DNA of 64,000 bases from Tenggerimyces sp963762635. GTDB lineage: Bacteria; Actinomycetota; Actinomycetes; Propionibacteriales; Actinopolymorphaceae. Below the pieces are notes generated by a model that searched no databases, was not told where the DNA came from, and saw only the letters and a program-made list of their open reading frames with translations. Shown piece after piece: positions 49,948 through 58,820 of this stretch (within the stretch, counting starts at the first letter, position 1; each line of letters begins with the position of its first letter). The translations under genes and the position numbers were made by a program. The stretch spans positions 245,452-309,451 of the forward strand of contig CAVXLQ010000010.1 in the NCBI GenBank assembly GCA_963762635.1, written 5' to 3'.

Positions 49948-50963
49948 GGCGCCAATCTAGACGCCGTGTCGAAGCCGTGCGAGAGCTTGTTCTTCGTGAC
50001 GGCGAAGGAGATTCCGCGCGCCGGATCCGCCCACGCCATGCTGCCTCCGCCGCCGCCCATGCCGAAGGCTGTGGGGCCGGCGAGACCGAGCGCGTAGCCG
50101 AGCCCGGACCTCGAGGGGACGCCGTAGATCTGGTCCTCTCCTTCGATGGACACCGCGGTGGCTCGCCGCACGGTCTCGGGTTCGAGCAGGCGGACGCCGT
50201 CGACCTCGTGCAGGAGCGCCGCGAGCATCCGGGCGATCGCGCGGGCGGAGGTCGTACACACCGACGGGACCTCGGCGCCGAGGAAGCTTGGGTTGTTGCC
50301 GAGCTCCGCCGAGGGGAACGTGCTCGGCGGCGTCGCCCGCTGCGCCGGCGATCCGTCGGGTGGCCTCTGGTCGGCGAACCCGTCGGCGTTCTCGAGGGTG
50401 GCGAGTCTCGTCTGCTCGGTGGGCGGAACGGCGAAGTAGAGCTCGTTCGCGATGCCGAGCGGCTCGGTGATCTCGGCGCTCAGGAGGTCCGACATCGTTC
50501 TGCCAATGGCGCGCCGGACCGTTTCGCCGAGCAGGTAGCCGAATGTGTAGGCGTGGTAGCCGAACGCCGTACCCGGCTCCCACCAGAGCTCGGCGCGCGC
50601 GAGCGTCGCGCAGATCGCGTCCCAGTCGCAGAGGTCCTCGACGGTGGTGTCGAGCGGGAGAGCGGGCAGGCCGGCCGAGTGGTCGAGCAGGTGCCGTACG
50701 GTCACTTTCTCCTTGCCCCGCTGGGCGAACTCGGGCCACAGCTCGGCGACCCTCGTGTCGTACCCGAACGTGCCGCGCTCGACGAGCCGGTGCACGATCG
50801 TCGCCGTAACGGTCTTGCCGAGCGAGAAGCTGAAGATGGGCGTGCCCGGTGGGATCGTCGAGACCTCGGCGACCTGTTTGCCGTGCTGGTAGACGGCGAC
50901 CTGGAGCTCGCGCTCGGCGCCGGATGCGACGAGCCTGTCAACCTCGGCTTGCAGGTCGGTCAT
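49944..50963 (-). CDS. serine hydrolase, class C beta-lactamase/esterase fold
   Basis: 339 residues, no signal peptide. Catalytic SxxK is FSFSLGKTVTATIV (Ser and Lys), YxN-like loop is YHAYTFGYLLGETV (Tyr), and the KTG-like region near the end is GGGGGSMAWADP. Such proteins are usually cytoplasmic esterases or peptidases rather than true beta-lactamases (EstB-like). Starts inside the stop of the upstream DUF899 gene (ATGA) and ends inside the start of the HTH_42 gene, so the three genes form one transcript. Confidence 0.88.
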   Translation of the reverse strand: MTDLQAEVDRLVASGAERELQVAVYQHGKQVAEVSTIPPGTPIFSFSLGKTVTATIVHRLVERGTFGYDTRVAELWPEFAQRGKEKVTVRHLLDHSAGLPALPLDTTVEDLCDWDAICATLARAELWWEPGTAFGYHAYTFGYLLGETVRRAIGRTMSDLLSAEITEPLGIANELYFAVPPTEQTRLATLENADGFADQRPPDGSPAQRATPPSTFPSAELGNNPSFLGAEVPSVCTTSARAIARMLAALLHEVDGVRLLEPETVRRATAVSIEGEDQIYGVPSRSGLGYALGLAGPTAFGMGGGGGSMAWADPARGISFAVTKNKLSHGFDTASRLAP

Positions 50964-51712
50964 GCACCGTCCTCGGGTCCGTACTCGTCGCGGAACCTCA
51001 TGTCCGCGCTGCCGGCGCCCGGGCCGACGCGGCCGAAGGGGGTGAGGTCGAGGTAGTAGGTGGCGTTGCCGGCGTACTCGATGCCGCGGGCGAACGTCTG
51101 GTACGTGTGGAAGACGTCGTCGCCGTCGCGGACGAACGCGCTGACCGCCGGGTAGTCGCCGCGCATGCGTGGCTGCCAGTCGAGCTCGGACTCGTCGCGG
51201 AAGTTCATCAGCACCGGGCCGACCCGGTCGTCCACCGTGGTGTGGAAGTCGTAGTTGAAGTCACTGCCCGCGGACGAGTACCAGGGGAACGTCCAGCCCA
51301 TGCGCCGCCTGAAGGCGTCGAGCTTCGCGAACGGACCACGCGAGACCGCGGCCAGCGTGATGCCGCGCACGTTGAGCTGAACGAGGTCGCCGATCTGGTC
51401 GGCGGTCGAGGAGCAGCTCGGACAGCCGACGTCGCGCGGGTGCTCGTCGCCGTTCTCGTCGAGCTCGAAGTTCCACATGAAGTGGTGCAGCACCAGCTGC
51501 TGCCGGCCCTCGAACAGGTCCAGCAGTCCAACCTTCCCGTTCACGCCTTCGAACACGTAGTCCTTGTCGATCCGCACCATCGGCAGCTTCCGCCGCTCGG
51601 CGTTGACCCGATCGTGCGCCCTCGTGAGCTCCTTCTCCTTGACCAGGAGCTCCCTCCGAGCCGCCAGCCACTCGTCGCGCGTCACCACTGCCGGAAAGTC
51701 TTTGTTAAGCAT
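50960..51712 (-). CDS. DUF899 thioredoxin-like protein
   Basis: 250 residues from ATG 51712. FPAVVTRDEWLAARRELLVKEKELTRAHD is the DUF899 start; VGCPSCSSTADQIGDLVQLN holds the CPSC pair of a thioredoxin-like active site; GWTFPWYSSAGSDFNYDFH and VFHTYQTFARGIEYAGNATYYLDLTPFGR are family hallmarks. Function unknown, possibly a thiol oxidoreductase. First gene of a three-gene transcript, with a promoter carrying an inverted repeat just upstream. Confidence 0.92.
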   Translation of the reverse strand: MLNKDFPAVVTRDEWLAARRELLVKEKELTRAHDRVNAERRKLPMVRIDKDYVFEGVNGKVGLLDLFEGRQQLVLHHFMWNFELDENGDEHPRDVGCPSCSSTADQIGDLVQLNVRGITLAAVSRGPFAKLDAFRRRMGWTFPWYSSAGSDFNYDFHTTVDDRVGPVLMNFRDESELDWQPRMRGDYPAVSAFVRDGDDVFHTYQTFARGIEYAGNATYYLDLTPFGRVGPGAGSADMRFRDEYGPEDGA

Positions 51713-51714
51713 GC

Positions 51715-51750
51715 ACTTGACTATGCCGCGAGTCGCCCTGATAGTCAAGT
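51715..51750 (-). promoter_or_regulatory. DUF899 promoter with inverted repeat over -35 and -10
   Basis: Read leftward: TTGACT (51748-51743), 17 bases, CATAGT (51725-51720), with the ATG at 51712 about seven bases further, so a leaderless start is likely. The arms acttgactat (51715-51724) and atagtcaagt (51741-51750) are a perfect inverted repeat, one over each promoter element. A dimeric repressor binding here would block RNA polymerase directly. Confidence 0.65.
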
Positions 51751-51788
51751 AAACACTTCAGCATTGTCGTCGAGTACGGTCCCGGGCT

Positions 51789-52751
51789 ATGGATCCTCGG
51801 CTGGACGGGTGGCGGGAGCGGGCGGAGGGCCGTTCCCGGGAGGCGATCGAGGCGCTGGCGGCGGTGCCCGGGGTGACGGGGCTGGTGCTCGGCGGCAGCT
51901 TCGGGCGCGGACTGCACTGGCCGCTGTCCGACATCGACGTGATGGCGATCTGCTCCGGCCGGCCCGTCCAGGAGGTCGCCGAGGACGTCGACCGGACCGC
52001 GTACCAGCTCAGTGAGATGTGGGGCACCAGCGGCATCTACACCGCCGTCGACGCCGGGCGGCTCACGTACGACGAGGACGAGATCCGCGCCATCGCGGCC
52101 GGAGACCTCGACGCGACGCTCGATCGGCTGGCCGACACGCGTTGGCTGCATGGGATGGACAAGATCTACGGCGGCGTCGCGGCGCACGATCCGAACGGCA
52201 TCGCCCTGCTCTTCCTCGACTGGTCCGCGAGCCGTCGCTTCGAGAAGGCCGTCGTCGAACGTCGCATCGTCAACTGGCACGGCATCGCCGAGGCCGCCCT
52301 CGAACGGTCGCGCGGGCTCGACCCGACCGGCGCCTGGATCGCGCTCCGGCAGGTCGGCGGCGCGCTCGCGGAGGTCGCGACCGAGCGGTGGGGCGAACGG
52401 ACCGGCTCGTTCGGACGCGCCTGGTCGCTGTTCGAGGACCGGGCCGAACGGCTCGGCGGCAAGCAACTGGCCGATCGCATCCTCACCGCCGCCCGCGCTC
52501 GCGCCGAGGATGTCGACACGACGGACGTTCCGGAGTGGCTGGCGGACCGGATCGCGCTGGCGTACGAGGCACGCCAGCTCGTCGGCGAGAACGTCCAGCC
52601 CGCGCAGAACGCGCGCGACAACGCGCTCGCCTACGCCTCGTTGTATCGCGGCAGGTTCCCGTCCGCCCAGCAGGCGTGGATGCGGTCCGAGGCCGATCCC
52701 CACCAGGCCGCGCGGGAGCTCGCCACGCTCATCGACGAGCTGCGTCCGTGA
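51789..52751 (+). CDS. nucleotidyltransferase-domain protein
   Basis: 320 residues. The Pol-beta-type motif GGSFGRGLHWPLSDIDVMAI supplies the G-S and D-x-D metal site; a third acidic residue is likely in the following strands. The rest is helical (LDRLADTRWLHGMDKIYGG; EWLADRIALAYEARQLVGE) and resembles the substrate-binding part of aminoglycoside-type or CCA-like nucleotidyltransferases. Substrate unknown. It overlaps the convergent phosphotransferase gene by 23 bases. Confidence 0.8.
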   Translation: MDPRLDGWRERAEGRSREAIEALAAVPGVTGLVLGGSFGRGLHWPLSDIDVMAICSGRPVQEVAEDVDRTAYQLSEMWGTSGIYTAVDAGRLTYDEDEIRAIAAGDLDATLDRLADTRWLHGMDKIYGGVAAHDPNGIALLFLDWSASRRFEKAVVERRIVNWHGIAEAALERSRGLDPTGAWIALRQVGGALAEVATERWGERTGSFGRAWSLFEDRAERLGGKQLADRILTAARARAEDVDTTDVPEWLADRIALAYEARQLVGENVQPAQNARDNALAYASLYRGRFPSAQQAWMRSEADPHQAARELATLIDELRP

Positions 52752-53625
52752 GCACCTCGCGGATCACGTGCCGCGAGTACGCGGCGAACGCCGGGTTGGT
52801 GTCCTGGTAGTACGGCAAGGCGATCAGCGCCTGCGACAGCACTCGACCACGACCGCGGACCCAGGTCGCGTCGTCGATCGACAGGGCCGAACGGAAGTCG
52901 TCGCGAACCGACGCCGGCAGCAGGTTCCACACCACGAACAGGTCGCACGCCGGATCGCCGACGCCACAGGTCTCGAAGTCGATCACGGCAGCCAGGCGGC
53001 CCTCGTCCGACCCGAGCAGGTTGCTCGGCATCAGGTCCGAGTGCACCCACACCTCGCGCCCGTCGTACGGCGCCGCGAGCGTTTCCTCCCATACAGCAAG
53101 TGCCGCGGCGGTGTCGATCATGCCGTCCAGCAAGCGGATCCCGTTCCGCGTCGACTCGTCCATCGCCCCCAGCGGTCCGCCCCGGTACGCCGGCGGCCCG
53201 CCCGCCGGGTCGATCCGCCGGAACGCGTCGATCAACGCGGCGAGGTCCGACGCCAACCCACGTGGGTCGGCGAGTGCGTCGGGTACCGGATGCGCGCCGG
53301 TGAGCCATCGGTGCACGGACCACTCGCCCGGGTACGCGTCGGTCGGCGTGCCGATGCCCTCGACGGTCGGGATCGCCACCGGCAGGTACGGCGCCACGCG
53401 CGCGAGTTTCCCCTGCTCCCGTTGGGCATCGCCGGTCACCGCGGGCCGGAGCGGTAGCCGTACCGACAGCTCGGAGCCGAGCCGGTAGATCGCGTTCACC
53501 GTTCCACCGGAGTCGAACGGCCGCAATGGCAACGCGGCCCATTGCGGGAACTGCGACGCGATCAGCTCGCGGACGAGCGGCTCGTCGAGGTCGGCCTGGT
53601 CGGCGTGGATCTTGCGCGGACTCAC
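52729..53625 (-). CDS. aminoglycoside phosphotransferase-family kinase
   Basis: 298 residues from GTG 53625. The small-molecule kinase fold (APH): nucleotide-site start FDSGGTVNAIYRLGSELSVRLPL, catalytic loop VWVHSDLMPSNLLGSDEGRLAAVIDFETCGVGDPACDL (Brenner HSD and the metal-binding DFE). Such enzymes often act on drugs, macrolides or unrelated metabolites. Coupled to the WYL remnant by a GTGA overlap. Confidence 0.9.
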   Translation of the reverse strand: MSPRKIHADQADLDEPLVRELIASQFPQWAALPLRPFDSGGTVNAIYRLGSELSVRLPLRPAVTGDAQREQGKLARVAPYLPVAIPTVEGIGTPTDAYPGEWSVHRWLTGAHPVPDALADPRGLASDLAALIDAFRRIDPAGGPPAYRGGPLGAMDESTRNGIRLLDGMIDTAAALAVWEETLAAPYDGREVWVHSDLMPSNLLGSDEGRLAAVIDFETCGVGDPACDLFVVWNLLPASVRDDFRSALSIDDATWVRGRGRVLSQALIALPYYQDTNPAFAAYSRHVIREVLTDAARR

Positions 53626-54470
53626 GAGGGTTCATCCGAACGGTCCGCGCCTCCGGCTGTCAACGCGGTTTCGGCCGCCCGCCCGTACCTCTGGGCCAGC
53701 AGCCGGAGCCGCGTGGCGAGCTCCGGCGGCCCGGCCAGCACGGTGAAGTCGAGGTCGAGCATGCCGAGGTGCACGGCCATCGTCTCCACCCGGTCGGCGC
53801 CCGTGGAGAGCACGCAGCTGCTCTCGTCGACGGCCTCGACGGTTCCGACGGCGGGCGTGATGCGCGCGAGCACCGCGCTCGCCGTAGCGTGCACGAGCAC
53901 CCGCGCGTGGTAGCGCCAGGCGGCGGCCGACACGCCGCGCGAGACGTGCGCCGCGGCGTCGCCCTCGGGCAGCTCGCGCGGCGCGAAGCGCGGGCCGGTC
54001 GGCGTACGAGGCACGATCCGGTCGACCCGGAACGTCCGCCAGTCGCCGCGCGGGACGTCCCACGCCACCAGGTACCAGCGCTGTCCCCAGGTCACCAGCC
54101 GATGCGGCTCGACGTCGCGCCGCGAGGACGAGCCGTCGTGCGCGAGGTAGTCGAAGCGGACTCGTTCGGCGTCGCGGCAGGCAGCCGCCAGCATCGTGAG
54201 CGTCTCGGCCGAGACGACCGCGGGCTCGCCCTCGCGCGGCACCGGAATCGTGAACGTCTGCAGGGCGTTCACCCGCCGCCGCAGCCGCGAGGGCAGCACC
54301 TGTTCGAGCTTGGCGAGCGCTCGTACCGACGTCTCGTCGATCCCCTCGACGGTGCCGATCGCCGCCGTGCGCAGGCCGACCGCGACGGCGACCGCCTCGT
54401 CGTCGTCCAGCAACAGCGGCGGCAACGAGGCGCCGGCGCCGAGCCGGTACCCGCGATCCCAGGAGGGGAA
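53622..54470 (-). pseudogene. WYL-domain transcriptional regulator lacking its N-terminal HTH
   Basis: The leftward frame contains LLLDDDEAVAVAVGLRTAA, LEQVLPSRLRRRVNALQTF, the WYL block HRLVTWGQRWYLVAWDVPRGDWRTFRVDRI and a C-terminal WCX domain (VLVHATASAVLARI; ELATRLRLLAQRYG). YafY/PafB-type proteins start with a ~65-residue DeoR-like HTH before GYRLGAG. Here homology begins at GYRLGAGASLPP and what lies upstream is the start of the epoxide hydrolase gene on the other strand. The HTH is missing. Either a deletion joined the two genes or the sequence has lost about 250 bases. The stop overlaps the downstream kinase start. Confidence 0.75.
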
Positions 54471-54471
54471 C

Positions 54472-55226
54472 ATGAACGACATCACTCCGTTCCGCATCGA
54501 CATTCCGCAGGCCGACCTCGACGAGCTGCGGGACCGGCTGGGGCGGACGCGGTTCGCGAACGCGCTGCCCGGCGTCGGCCCTACCTACGGCGTGGAGGTC
54601 GACCAGGTCGAGCGGCTGGTCGCGTACTGGCGCGACGGGTACGACTGGCGGGCGTGGGAGGCGAGGCTGAACTCGTACCCACAGTTCACGACCACGATCG
54701 ACGGCCAGAACATCCACTTCCTGCACGTGAGGTCGCCCGAGCCGAACGCGTTCCCGTTGGTCCTCACGCACGGCTGGCCGATGTCGGTGGTCGAGTACCT
54801 CGACGTGATCGGGCCGCTCTCCGACCCGCGGGCGCACGGCCTGGATCCGGCGGTCGCGTTCGACCTGGTGATCCCGCACGTTCCGGGGTTCGGCTTCTCC
54901 GGGCCGACGACCGAGACCGGCTGGGACGCGGGGCTGACGGAGGAGGAGCAGAAGAAGCTGGAGTTCCTCGGCTGGTTCTGGGAGAACCTGGGCGCGTACG
55001 ACAAGATGCAGTCGCAGGCGCCGCAGAACGTCGGGCACGCTCTCGCCGACTCGCCTGCCGGACAGCTGGCCTGGAGCTATCAGCTCTGCGGACGTTCGCC
55101 GAACGGGACCACAAGAACATCGTGAGCTGGCACGAGTACGAGGTCGGCAGCCACTACGCGGCCCACGACGCTCCCGAGGTGCTGGTGGGAGACCTCCGTG
55201 AGTTCTTCGCGGCGCTACGGGACTGA
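54472..55226 (+). pseudogene. epoxide hydrolase (EHN-type alpha/beta hydrolase) with internal deletion
   Basis: Starts at ATG 54472 after aggagggg. The N-terminal EHN domain is intact: PFRIDIPQADLDELRDRLGRTRF, YWRDGYDWRAWEARLN, FLHVRSPEPNAFPLVLTHGWPMSVVEYLDVIGPL (HGWP oxyanion motif) and VIPHVPGFGFSGP. After ADSPAGQLAWSYQLCG the sequence jumps in another frame to RTFAERDHKNIVSWHEYEVGSHYAAHDAPEVLVGDLREFF, the family's C-terminus. About 100-130 residues between them, holding the cap domain and catalytic acid, are missing. The junction is near 55083-55091. It encodes no working enzyme as it stands. Confidence 0.85.
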
Positions 55227-55613
55227 CTCCTGGAACCGGAGGAGATAGCCGTCGGGATCGGTGACGAGGAACTGGCGGACCGTGAGTTCCTCGTCGCCGA
55301 CCCGGTAGTGCTTCGTCTCCGGTGCGAGGAAGGGTTGGTGCTTGGCCGCTTTGAGGCTGGCCAGGATGGGGTCCAGGTCGTCGACGGCGATCTGGAAGTT
55401 GATGCCGCGGCCGAGCGGCCGCTCGAGCGGACCGGTGATCCAGTTCCGCCCCACGCCCTCCTGCTCGAGCATCACGTGCGCCGCTCCTCTCGTGAGGTAG
55501 GCGAAGCACTCGTCCCGCCGTTCGTACGCGACGGCGAAACCGCACAGGTCACGCCAGAACGCCAAGCTGGCTTCGAGATCGGTGACGAGGAGTTCGGGAA
55601 CGAGGTCGGTCAT
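55215..55613 (-). CDS. VOC-family protein (bleomycin-resistance/glyoxalase-like)
   Basis: 132 residues. VPELLVTDLEASLAFWRDLCGFAVAYERRDECFAYLTRGAAHVMLEQ is the VOC start and VTDPDGYLLRFQESV the end; the bleomycin-resistance group has this length and dimer plan. It overlaps the epoxide hydrolase end by 12 bases. Two bases from the N-acyl-metal ligands of true glyoxalases differ, so drug or metabolite binding is as likely as catalysis. Confidence 0.8.
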   Translation of the reverse strand: MTDLVPELLVTDLEASLAFWRDLCGFAVAYERRDECFAYLTRGAAHVMLEQEGVGRNWITGPLERPLGRGINFQIAVDDLDPILASLKAAKHQPFLAPETKHYRVGDEELTVRQFLVTDPDGYLLRFQESVP

Positions 55614-55620
55614 GCGTCCC

Positions 55621-57102
55621 CTAGTCCGCGGCAGCTGCCCCGGCGCCAGTGGGGACGCGGGTGCAGGGGTCCTGGCAGCCGTGGTTGAGGGAGGGCAGCG
55701 TGTGCTGGTCGACCTTCGTCGCCGTGCGTACGGTCACGAACGCGATCAGGCCGCCGACGACGCAGAGCCCGGCAGAGATGAGCATCGCGCGGTCGAAGCC
55801 GGGTCCGAGGTCGCCGTCTCCGGACGACTGGATGCCCGCGATCGACGGCAGCACCGCGACCGTGATCAGGCCGGCCACGCGCGAGATCGCGTTGTTCGCG
55901 CCCGATCCCGCGCCCACGTGCGCCTCGTCCAAGCCCGCCAAAACAGTGGAGGTCAAGGGCGCCACGGTGATCGACAGCCCCAGGCCGAAGACCAGCACCG
56001 CCGGCAGGACGTTCACCCAGAACGAGCCACCCGGCGCGATCATCGACATCAGCGCCAACCCAGCGCCGGCGAGGATCGGCCCCACCGTCATCGGCAGCCG
56101 CGGGCCCGTCCGTTGCGCCAAAGCACCAATGCGCGAGGACAGCAACAGCATCACGATCGTGATCGGCAGAGTCGACAGCCCGGCCTGCAAGGCGCCATAA
56201 CCCACGCCCTGCTGAAGTTGCAACGTCAGAAGGAAGAACGCACCACCCAAGGCGCCGTACACCGCGATCGTCACGATGTTCGTCCCCGTGAACTGCGGGT
56301 TCTTGAACAGGCTCATCGGCAGCAACGGGTTCGGCGACCTCAGCTCCACGAACGGGAACGCGACCAGGCACACCACACCCACGATGGCCGCGACGACGAC
56401 GAGCGGACTCCACCCGTGCGCCGGCATCTCGATCAGCGCGTACGTCAACCCGGCAAGCCCCAGCGTCACCGCCGCGGCACCGACCCAGTCCAGCGAGCCC
56501 GACTTCGCCGGCCGGCTCTCCGGTATGTGCCGGACGACCACCCAGACCGCGACGATCGCGAACGGGATGTTCAGCAGGAACACCCACCGCCACGACACCG
56601 CGTCCACCAACCAGCCACCGACGAAGGGCCCCGCGGCCGACGCGACGCCGGTGAGCCCGGCCCACGACCCGACCGCCTTGCCGCGGTCCTCAGGACGGAT
56701 CACCGCGTTGATCAGCGCCAGACTCCCCGGCACGAGTAGCGCGCCGCCGATCCCCTGCAACAACCGTGCGCCGATCAGCGCGCCGCCGGTCGGCGCCAGA
56801 CCGCAGACGACGGACGCGACCGTGAACGCGATCAGCCCGATGAGGAAGACGACGCGCCGCCCGTACCGGTCCCCCAACGCCCCGCCCAACAACAACAGCG
56901 CGCTCAACGTCAGTAGGTAGCCGTCGAGCACCCACTGCTGGGTGACCAGGCCGCCGCCGAGCTCTCGCGCGATCGAGGGCAAGGCGACGTTGACGACGGT
57001 CCCGTCGAGGAACGCCATCCCCGACCCGAGGACGGTCGCCGCGAGCACCCACCGCCCCGGCCCCGACGCGAGTGCGAGCTGAGAAGTCCCGTTTGTGCTC
57101 AT
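55621..57102 (-). CDS. MFS drug exporter, EmrB/QacA (DHA2) type
   Basis: 493 residues from ATG 57102, 14 membrane segments. Motif A-like LGGALGDRYGRRVVFLIG, motif C-like ARLLQGIGGALLVPGSLALINA, and DHA2 start GSGMAFLDGTVVNVALPSIARELGGGL. It probably exports a drug or toxic metabolite by proton antiport. The C-terminal tail (HGCQDPCTRVPTGAGAAAAD) is long and has two cysteines. Eight bases from the downstream VOC gene, probably one transcript. Confidence 0.93.
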   Translation of the reverse strand: MSTNGTSQLALASGPGRWVLAATVLGSGMAFLDGTVVNVALPSIARELGGGLVTQQWVLDGYLLTLSALLLLGGALGDRYGRRVVFLIGLIAFTVASVVCGLAPTGGALIGARLLQGIGGALLVPGSLALINAVIRPEDRGKAVGSWAGLTGVASAAGPFVGGWLVDAVSWRWVFLLNIPFAIVAVWVVVRHIPESRPAKSGSLDWVGAAAVTLGLAGLTYALIEMPAHGWSPLVVVAAIVGVVCLVAFPFVELRSPNPLLPMSLFKNPQFTGTNIVTIAVYGALGGAFFLLTLQLQQGVGYGALQAGLSTLPITIVMLLLSSRIGALAQRTGPRLPMTVGPILAGAGLALMSMIAPGGSFWVNVLPAVLVFGLGLSITVAPLTSTVLAGLDEAHVGAGSGANNAISRVAGLITVAVLPSIAGIQSSGDGDLGPGFDRAMLISAGLCVVGGLIAFVTVRTATKVDQHTLPSLNHGCQDPCTRVPTGAGAAAAD

Positions 57103-57155
57103 CCCCACACCATCCCGAATGCCGTACCCATGATCGCTCCGGTACACTAGCTCTC

Positions 57156-57205
57156 GCGACGGCCTCCTGCCGTCCCTCTTACGGGCGAGCCGCCCGTGTG
57201 GTCGC
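57156..57205 (+). promoter_or_regulatory. structured 5' leader of the DEAD-box helicase
   Basis: ACGGC-CTCCT-GCCGT (57159-57173) and ACGGGCG-AGC-CGCCCGT (57181-57197) are two perfect hairpins in the 174-bp gap before the helicase start, with gcgac/gtcgc (57156, 57201) able to pair around them. Cold-shock DEAD-box genes often have long structured leaders used for autoregulation; that role is inferred. Confidence 0.45.
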
Positions 57206-57276
57206 CACTCGATGAAGTAGCTCTCTCGTGCTGTCGCGGCCAGTGAAACGCCACAGTACGGAGCATTCAGAACTTC

Positions 57277-58748
57277 ATGCCGTCCACAGAACGCCGCTCT
57301 CGTGCGGCCAACTTCCGCACGCCCAGAACGCGTCACCAACACAAGCGCCCCAACGCCCGCCCCGCCGTGAGCACGAGCTCGCCCTCCGCGGGCAGCGAGC
57401 TCGACGCGAAGCTCGACGCGGCGGCTCAGCTCGACCCCGAAACGCTGCCCAAGGGCTTCGCCGGCCTCGGCCTGCCCGAGAAGCTCGTGACGGTGCTCAA
57501 CCGGCGCGGCATCGACGCGCCGTTCGCCATCCAGGCTCGTACGCTCCCCGACGCGCTCGCCGGCCGCGACGTCCTCGGCCGCGCCCAGACGGGCTCGGGC
57601 AAGACGCTCGCGTTCGGGCTGCCGATGCTCACCCGCCTCGCCGCTGAGGAGGGACGTCGCCTGCCGGGCAAGCCGCGCGGCCTGGTCCTCGTTCCCACCC
57701 GCGAGCTCGCGCAGCAGGTCACCGACGCGCTCGCGCCGCTCGGCCACGCGCTCGGGCTCAAGACCACGGCCGTGTACGGCGGTGCGTCCATGTCCCGCCA
57801 GATCAGCGCGCTCCGCAACGCGCGCCGACATCGTCGTCGCCACGCCGGGCCGCCTGATCGACCTGATCGAGCAGCGCGAGTGCGACCTCGGCCAGATCAG
57901 CATCGCCGTTCTCGACGAGGCCGACTACATGGCCGACCTCGGCTTCATGCCGGCCGTCACCCGCATCCTCGACCTCACGCCGGACGGCGGGCAGCGACTG
58001 CTGTTCTCCGCCACGCTGGACCGCGGCGTCGACAAGCTCGTGCGCCGTTACCTGGTCGACCCGGCCTTCCACGCGGTCGCTCCGGCTGCCGCGCCGATCG
58101 AGTCGATGGAGCACCGGGTGTTCACGCTGCGCACCGAGGACAAGGTCGTCGTCGCGGCGGAGATCGCCGCGCGCCCGGGCCGGACGCTGTATCTTCGTCC
58201 GCACCAAGCACGGCGCCGACCGGCTCGCCAAGCAGTTCAAGCGGATCGGCGTCGACGCTGCCGCGATCCACGGCAACCTCACCCAGGGCGCCCGGCGCCG
58301 CGCGCTCGAGTCGTTCGCGAACGGCTCGCCGCGCGTCCTGATCGCCACGGACGTCGCGGCCCGCGGCATCCACGTCGACGACGTCGACCTGGTCGTGCAC
58401 TTCGACCCGCGCGGCGACCACAAGGACTACCTGCACCGGTCCGGCCGTACGGCTCGCGCCGGCGCGACCGGCACGGTCGTCTCGCTCGTCCAGTACGACC
58501 AGCGGCGCGAGGTCGCGCGGCTGCACGAGAAGGCTCTGGTCTCCCCGACCCTGGACGAGGTCGTGCCCGGGCACGCCGCCGTTCGCCAGATCGCGACGTC
58601 CGGTACGCCGATCGTCGTCAAGGAGACCCCGCAGCGCAACACGTCCGACCGCGACCGGCCGCGTCGTGAGCACGGCCCGCGTCGGTTCGGCAACGGTCCG
58701 CGCACGCGGAGCCCTCGGAACCGCCCCCGCGCTGCCCGAACTGCGTAA
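57277..58748 (+). pseudogene. DEAD-box RNA helicase, extra bases near 57823 and 58190
   Basis: Three frames together make one RhlE/CshA-like helicase of about 490 residues. Frame 1 (from ATG 57277): basic N-terminus, FAGLGLPEKLVTVLNRRGIDAPFAIQ (Q motif), AQTGSGKTLAFGLP (motif I), VLVPTRELAQQV (Ia). Frame 2 (from ~57824): ADIVVATPGRLIDLIEQ, IAVLDEADYMADLGFMP (DEAD), LLFSATLDRGV (SAT). Frame 3 (from ~58191): IFVRTKHGADRLAKQF, VLIATDVAARGIHVDDVDLVVHFD and YLHRSGRTARAGATG (VI), ending in a basic tail. Each break is one extra base. Both halves are fully conserved, so the gene may be intact in the cell. Confidence 0.85.
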
Positions 58749-58820
58749 CTCCGTCACAATCGACCATCCAATTCCGGCTTAGCAGGTTTCGCACGGCTCT
58801 GGGTGGGAGAAGTAGCGGCG

